Shown here: piece after piece, positions 59,183 to 64,000 of the stretch
Position numbering within the stretch: the first letter of the stretch is position 1
How the letters are laid out: the number at the start of each line of letters is the position of its first letter
Origin: Gongronella butleri
Taxonomy: Eukaryota > Mucoromycota > Mucoromycetes > Mucorales > Cunninghamellaceae
Direction: 5' to 3'
NCBI GenBank assembly: GCA_025201375.1
Contig: JAIWZP010000077.1
Coordinates: 1-64,000, forward strand
DNA: 64,000 bases
Made by a program: the position numbers and the translations under genes
Notes under the pieces: generated by a model
Seen by the model: only the letters and a program-made list of their open reading frames with translations
What the model was told of the DNA's origin: nothing
Database searches by the model: none

Positions 59183-59189
59183 TATAAAA
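59183..59189 (+). promoter_or_regulatory. Candidate TATA box, secreted Cys-rich protein
   Basis: TATAAAA stands 205 bp before the ATG at 59394, followed by T/C-rich leader sequence (59215-59390) as in highly expressed fungal genes. Confidence 0.4.
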
Positions 59190-59393
59190 CTCAGAGATGG
59201 GGGACAAAGAAGTCCTTTTTTTTTTGTTTTTTCAACTGCTGAAACTGATTTGTTTTTATTAAATACCCACCTTTTTTTTTTTTTTTCCACACACACGCGA
59301 CGGCTGTCTTTTGCCTTGATTCCCTCCTTTTTCATCCCCTCCTTTTTCCCCTCCCTCCTCCCCTTGGATCTCTCCATTTTTATTATATTTTCG

Positions 59394-59750
59394 ATGCGCT
59401 TCTCCACATCTTTGCTAATGGCGGCGGCCTTGTCGCTGTGCGTGATTCAAGGAGCGCGTGCGCAGACCACGGACGACCTGTGCGTGTCCGAGGGAGACGA
59501 CGATTATGTTGTTGGTGAGTCGTCGATGCTTGCGTGCCAGACGTTTTGCCAATCGCAGGCATTGGCGCCCGTTGACAACTACGACACGATGCTCAATGGC
59601 CTGTGCGTCTTGGGCACATGCTACTGCACTGAGGTCGGCATCGGCACGTGCCAGGACAGCAACCAAGAAGGCTGCGACGCCGTGTGCTATGGGCTCAATG
59701 AGGATTGGGTCGGCGTCTGCTCAAACAACCACTGTCAATGCCTCAATTGA
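59394..59750 (+). CDS. Small secreted 12-cysteine protein, tandem defensin-like cysteine pattern
   Basis: One exon, 118 aa. A clear signal peptide (MRFSTSLLMAAALSLCVIQG, cleavage probably after ARA) is followed by a mature part of about 94 residues with 12 cysteines and no other membrane segment. The cysteines fall into two successive units with the order C...CxxxC...CxxxxCxC. Unit 1 uses ACQTFC and LCVLGTCYC; unit 2 uses GCDAVC and VCSNNHCQC. That spacing is the signature of the cysteine-stabilised alpha-beta fold found in defensins, including fungal plectasin. Two units in one chain are unusual. The mature protein is acidic, unlike most antimicrobial defensins, so the function is open: defence against microbes, signalling or a structural role are all possible. 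The assignment rests on cysteine spacing only. Confidence 0.72.
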   Translation: MRFSTSLLMAAALSLCVIQGARAQTTDDLCVSEGDDDYVVGESSMLACQTFCQSQALAPVDNYDTMLNGLCVLGTCYCTEVGIGTCQDSNQEGCDAVCYGLNEDWVGVCSNNHCQCLN

Positions 59751-60171
59751 TTCCAATCAATCGGCCTCCATTGCTTTCCACGCATCGGACGCGCTTTTTG
59801 ATCCTGCCGTCCCTCTTTTTTTTTATATCGCGATTCTGCCAATTTTTTTTCTCGTTTTCGCATTTCTGCCTCCCCCACACTTGCATCCGGTGCTACGCCT
59901 CGCACCCACACTTGCCTCCTTAATGACAATGCCTAACCTGCCCACCAGCCCCTGACAAAGTAATTAATTCTTCCTTTTCCCCCTCCCTTTGTCTCTCCAT
60001 CCCCCTTCTCCTTTTTGTAATTTTATACCTTGTGCACGATTTTTTTTTACATATACCCTCATTGTGTCAATAAGAAAGCTATTAAATGTGTATTATGATC
60101 GATAAATAGAAAAAAGTAGGATGAAAAAAAAGTGGAAAGGGGGAATGAAAAACAAGAGCGAAAAAGCAGCC
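59751..60171. other. Convergent 3' spacer
   Basis: Pyrimidine-rich DNA between the secreted-protein gene (+) and the membrane-protein gene (-). An AATAAGA-like signal occurs near 60070. No gene is seen. Confidence 0.55.
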
Positions 60172-61538
60172 TCAGTATTGCAAGGCGACATCGTCCTTTG
60201 TGCCCGAGCTAAAGTGAGGTAACTTGAAGAGCTTTTTTTTGTTGAATTCTGGGCAGGATTGTGCGACCATGTTCCTGCGAGAGAAGACTTCTGTGGAAGA
60301 ATGTGTTTCTGTGGTCCAATTGCCGGGCAATTCGAGTTTTTCGTCGTGTGGGCGCATGAGACTGGTATAGTCCTCGATGACCGAGAGACCCGATGGCGCC
60401 GTGGCCATGCTGCTCTGTCGCGTGGATGGGGCAGGAGGCTCGTCAATGGATGTTCGTGAGCATGGAATCGCGTAGGTTGGCGCGTGGCTCGTGTGGATGG
60501 GCAGGCACAGCGTGTCGTCGCTGTCACGCTTCAATGGCGGCAGAGCCTTTGTGGGCAGATACGAAAAGGGCGTCAATGGCGTGGATGACGCCGTGGTCGA
60601 TGCTAGTGTGCCATTGTCGCCTGTGTGGTGATGATGGTGCGCGTTTGCAGCGCCCTGCGGCGAAACCGCAATTGTATCAAACGAGGATGACATGGACAGA
60701 GGCTGCTCCACCTTGGTGGATGGCAAAGCTTCGAATTTGGAGGCGCGCATGCGACCCACGCGACTGGACGCCGATTGAAACACGCCCGACGCGCTACGTC
60801 CACTTTTTCTGCCGCGCAGATATGCGTGAAAAGCGATGAACGACAATGAACCCCACAGAAGCGTGACAAAGATGCCCACGAGCCACGTGCTGTCCATAAG
60901 CATGCATCGTTGGTAAAGCACTGGGTAATACGCGTCGTGTTCCGCGTTAAACAGTGAGCAATGCGTGTACAAGCTGAGAAAAGGCAGCACAGTCTCCGAC
61001 GACTTGTGTTCAATTGGCGGCATCTTGTCATCCAGCAAAATACACGCGACTAGCGACACAATCAAGCAAACAATTCCAAGCACATGGTGTGTACGCTCAA
61101 GACGCTTCACACACAGCAATTGGATCGCATTCACCGCAGAAACAAACAGAGAAATCACGTACGTGCCAAGCCACGTCCAACACTACCACCAAAAAAAAAA
61201 AAAAGAAAAGAAAACGAGGCAAAAAAAAAAAAACGAAAAATCGCGTCAATGGACACGAGACCACGCGTTTTTTTTCCCTCTCGATTACCTGCCAGTGGAG
61301 CATTTCAACGGCTGGTGTCTATTCCCTCCCAAAAAAATTCATCAAGGCATGTTAACGATGCCACGGACATACTGATCGGCGCAAGGACTCTCATTCATGC
61401 ATTTGTATACTTCCTCCCTAAAAAGATCACGCGCGCTATGTGTACCTGAGTTTGAAAAGCCGCAATCATGTCCATGCTGAGGCCGACACAGCTCAGAAAA
61501 GTGATCAAGCAGCTCAGAATCAGGCTGGCATGTGTCAT
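60172..61538 (-). CDS. Predicted four-pass membrane protein of unknown function
   Basis: Three exons: 61538-61446, 61318-61289 (only 10 codons), 61182-60172; 377 aa. Four hydrophobic segments are visible near residues 5-25 (ASLILSCLITFLSCVGL), 45-62 (WLGTYVISLFVSAVNAI), 72-90 (VLGIVCLIVSLVACILL) and 128-150 (WLVGIFVTLLWGSLSFIAF). A cytosolic-looking tail of about 225 residues follows, rich in Ser/Thr/Pro with a five-histidine run. The layout of four helices plus a long tail recalls fungal MARVEL-type or tetraspan proteins, but I do not recognise the family. The tail has many possible phosphorylation sites. Confidence 0.7.
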
Positions 61539-63125
61539 TTCACGTAAAAACTAAAAGAGCAAAAGAAACAAACAGTGAAAAAAATTGAAAAACGCTGGCT
61601 CCAATGCCTCGATAAATGGCCTTTTAAATGAAAAAGTAATTGTGCTGGAGAATTCGCGTAGGATTAGGAGGTCAGGGGGGCAAGGAGGCGCGTAAAATCG
61701 AGGAGATGCTGCATTTTGAGCAAAAAAATAAAAAATTTGCCTGGACAAAGGAGGGGTATCAATGACATTTAGCCTTGCAGGTGAAATGATCATATGGCCC
61801 GCTAGTAAGGCTTAAAAAAATGTACCCCCTCCCTGATTTATAATTAAAAACTGGCATCTTAAAGAATTTGAAATGAGACCGTGACCACGGCCAGTCTGCC
61901 ACGCTGCACACCTGCACGAAATCGTGTCTTTGGTTAGCGCGTGGCGAATGGACTGATACTATCACGTCACATGAGATGACTCGAACCCCCAAATGCTCTG
62001 AGAAGACATAAAAAAAAAGGGGGATAAAGCTTTTTCTGCCCCACATTGCACACAAGGACGCATTTTTATCTTTGACGCGTTTAAACACACCTATGCTCGC
62101 CGCCCAGCAGCAATGTAACGCTTGCATCTGATATGAAACGACAAACATCCTCCAAGAGAGCATCGATTCAACTCAAAAGTTCCGTGGTCAGTGCATCAAA
62201 TATCAAAAAAGGCAGAATATGAATTTGCTAGCAGTACAACCGTCCAATTCGTCTCAAATTTGGATCAGTGGTCCCTTGCGTTCTTGCACATTATTCACCA
62301 CAAGAAAAGTTTCGACATCTAACGTTGGTGGCAAACCAATTGAAGAATCAAATCTCAAAAGCGGGCAAAACCAATTGCCGTGAACGCACAAAACTGACTC
62401 CCTGGAAAACTTGAGATGGCTGCGCATTGGCTTCCACCATCAAATGGTTTAAATTCGGGATGATGCGGACAGACCAAAGAGTTGCTGTCTTTGTACGTGT
62501 TTCAAAATACAGTCAATTGGCATTTGTCCATGAACATTGGCCCGCCCTTCGGATTTTTCTCGGGATTGAAAGGTGACGCTTCTCTTCCATTGGAACACGT
62601 ACATGCGCCTTTAGGTTGCGCAGGTAACTCACAAAGGCAAAAGGAAAGCATCACCCCCCAAAAACATGCACCGTTCCGCGATGACGCGACCGTGATGCCT
62701 GAAACTGAGCACTCTTGCGCATTTAAATCACGTGCACCGGTGTGAGCAAGTATTCACGAAAAACAAGGCATTATGCGGGTTTACGACGCGTCGAGTCGAA
62801 GCGACTATTTTAAACACGTCGCCAGAGTCGTTGACTCTTAAAAGGAAATCAGTGCACGCGTGTGAAGCATTGCATGATTCTCTTTCATCCACACATTGTG
62901 AGGCGTATCATTAATGGCAATGAAAGGGCAAAAATGCATGATATCATGTTTTTCCGTGAAATACGCGTCAAATCTCGCGGTAGACAGCCAAGATCGCGGC
63001 GCGATGTTCCCCGTGGGCAAGGATCTTGCCCGAGCTAGCGAGGATGGAAATTATCCAGCCATTGGCAGGGTGTTTTCAAAAGTTGAAACGACAAAAAAGT
63101 GAAAAAAATGTAAAAATCGACGCTT
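61539..63125. other. Gene-poor spacer
   Basis: AT-rich with scattered short frames and no recognisable product. Nothing comparable to R1 or R2 was found with confidence. Confidence 0.5.
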
Positions 63126-63131
63126 TTTATT
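63126..63131 (-). terminator. Candidate polyadenylation signal, uL16 gene
   Basis: AATAAA on the minus strand lies 14 bp after the uL16 stop codon. Confidence 0.5.
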
Positions 63132-63145
63132 TAAACAACGGGCGT

Positions 63146-63796
63146 TTAAGCACGGGCAAGGTGGTTAAAGTAGTTTTGGAGGGGACCCTTTTGGGCGACG
63201 AACTTGACATAGCAGCCATCGGGGCGGAGCTTACCCTCGGCGCGGGCCTGGACGTACTCCTCACGGGCCAAGGGGGTGAAGCCCCACTTCTTGGAGATAA
63301 TGATCTTCTGCTGGCCGGGGAACTTGTACTTGCAGCGGCGGAGGGCCTCAATGACGGTGGCCTTGTTGGAGTCCTTGGTACGGACGGAGAAGATGATCTG
63401 GCCAATGTTGACACGGGCGACGAGGCCATTGGGCTTACCAAAGGCACCGCGCATACCGGTTTGGAGACGATCCGCACCGGCACACGACAACATCTTGTTG
63501 ATACGGGTCACGTGGAAGGGATGGACACGGATACGCATGTGGAAGGAGTCCTTGCCGGAGGTCTTGGAGATGTACTTGTTGCAGCAAATACGGCCAGCCT
63601 CGAGGGCCTCAGCCGACAGCTGTTCGTACTCGTTGGACACCAAGTGGATACACAAGGGGAAGTCGTCGACGTGAGCCTTCTTGCGGCCCAAATCAAAAAT
63701 TCTGACCTTGGCATCAGGCACACCACGGCAGTAGCGCGACTTGGGGTAAGGCTTGTTCTTACAGTAACGGTAGCAGCGAGCAGGACGGCGACCCAT
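63146..63796 (-). CDS. RPL10: 60S ribosomal protein uL16 (L10)
   Basis: Intronless frame, 216 aa (yeast Rpl10 221, human 214). It starts [20 protein letters not shown] and contains [53 protein letters not shown], the P-site loop region [16 protein letters not shown], and [17 protein letters not shown]. It is the late-joining 60S subunit protein whose loading requires Sqt1 and releases Nmd3. An in-frame extension upstream (to 63886) is F/L-rich and not part of the family, so the start at 63796 is chosen. High conservation makes this the safest call of the window. Absence of introns contrasts with its intron-rich neighbours and is common in strongly expressed ribosomal genes only in some fungi. 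Confidence 0.98.
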   Translation of the reverse strand: MGRRPARCYRYCKNKPYPKSRYCRGVPDAKVRIFDLGRKKAHVDDFPLCIHLVSNEYEQLSAEALEAGRICCNKYISKTSGKDSFHMRIRVHPFHVTRINKMLSCAGADRLQTGMRGAFGKPNGLVARVNIGQIIFSVRTKDSNKATVIEALRRCKYKFPGQQKIIISKKWGFTPLAREEYVQARAEGKLRPDGCYVKFVAQKGPLQNYFNHLARA

Positions 63797-64000
63797 GGCT
63801 AAGAGAGAGAAAAAAAAAACGAGAAAAAAAATGAGTTCCAGGTCACAGCAGCGTAAAAAAAAAATAGAAGAGAAAAAGGACAACACGACAGAAACACGAG
63901 CACAACGAGCTTGTCGACACGATGGTGAATATCAATGGCTTGCGAGAGACGGCCATGGTGTGTTGGGAGTGAACGTGTTGTGGGCGGTTAAAAGGCGGTG
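63797..64000. promoter_or_regulatory. Upstream region of uL16 gene
   Basis: Purine-rich on the plus strand (CT-rich in the gene sense), a typical ribosomal-protein leader and promoter. A short open stretch at 63922 runs off the window edge and cannot be judged. Confidence 0.4.

Noticed and set aside
61975..62010. Minus-strand B-box-like ggttcgagtc
   Set aside because: The T stem does not pair and there is no A box at the proper distance.
1..64000. CRISPR arrays, rRNA genes and bacterial operons
   Set aside because: Eukaryotic spliced genes throughout; the repeated units seen are not direct repeats with regular spacers, and no rRNA sequence was recognised.

Overview
This is nuclear DNA from a fungus, most likely an early-diverging one (Mucoromycota-like 'zygomycete'). 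The evidence is short spliceosomal introns (mostly GT-AG, many starting GTAAAAA and ending in a long T run before AG), a fungal-type ADE2 with fused PurK and PurE domains, an FlbA/Sst2-type DEP-RGS protein, a Ran1-type kinase, and a WDR81-type BEACH protein that, as far as I recall, yeasts and most higher fungi lack. The species cannot be named from the sequence alone.

Layout. 1-4.6 kb: gene-poor, repeats and TACTGTA/TACAGTA motifs. 4.6-8.0 kb (+): EDE1/Eps15-like endocytic scaffold. 8.7-10.8 kb (+): DEP-RGS regulator. 11.8-13.05 kb (-): Ran1-like kinase. 13-17.9 kb: gene-poor, with a dispersed repeat (family R2). 17.9-22.7 kb: YKT6 (-), PCID2/Thp1-like PCI protein (-) and, divergent from it, CLP1 (+). 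23.9-25.2 kb (+): ER J-domain protein. 25.3-32.2 kb (-): 24-exon WDR81-like gene. 32.2-37.5 kb: repeats and a broken, unrecognised gene whose intron carries about 320 bp of an ATTTTT repeat. 37.5-41.4 kb: ADE2 (+) facing an F-box/LRR-like gene (-). 41.4-46.3 kb: repeat island with a 1,005-bp long-inverted-repeat element of Tc1/mariner type. 46.4-55.4 kb: GH27 alpha-galactosidase-like enzyme (+), TLG2/syntaxin-16 (-), SRS2/UvrD-like helicase (+), choline/ethanolamine kinase (-). 55.4-59.4 kb: gene-poor, with an inverted R2 copy. 59.4-63.8 kb: small secreted 12-cysteine protein (+), a predicted four-pass membrane protein (-), ribosomal protein uL16/RPL10 (-).

Functional themes are membrane traffic (EDE1, YKT6, TLG2, WDR81), mRNA 3'-end processing and export (CLP1 and the PCI protein, head to head), signalling (RGS, Ran1-like kinase), phospholipid and purine synthesis, and genome maintenance. 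They are separate eukaryotic genes, not operons.

The most unusual signal is in the non-coding DNA. The gene-poor islands are full of the 7-mers TACAGTA and TACTGTA, often overlapping in 5-bp steps, plus TATGATA/TATCATA. These have the form TA-NNN-TA, the footprint left when a Tc1/mariner-type transposon with CAG...CTG ends excises from a TA target. The element at 44401-45405 has exactly such ends and is flanked by TA. Comparing copies of dispersed repeat R1 shows sites where one copy has a plain TA and another has the same site expanded by exactly 5, 10 or 15 bp. I therefore propose that much of this island sequence is an accumulated record of transposon excision.
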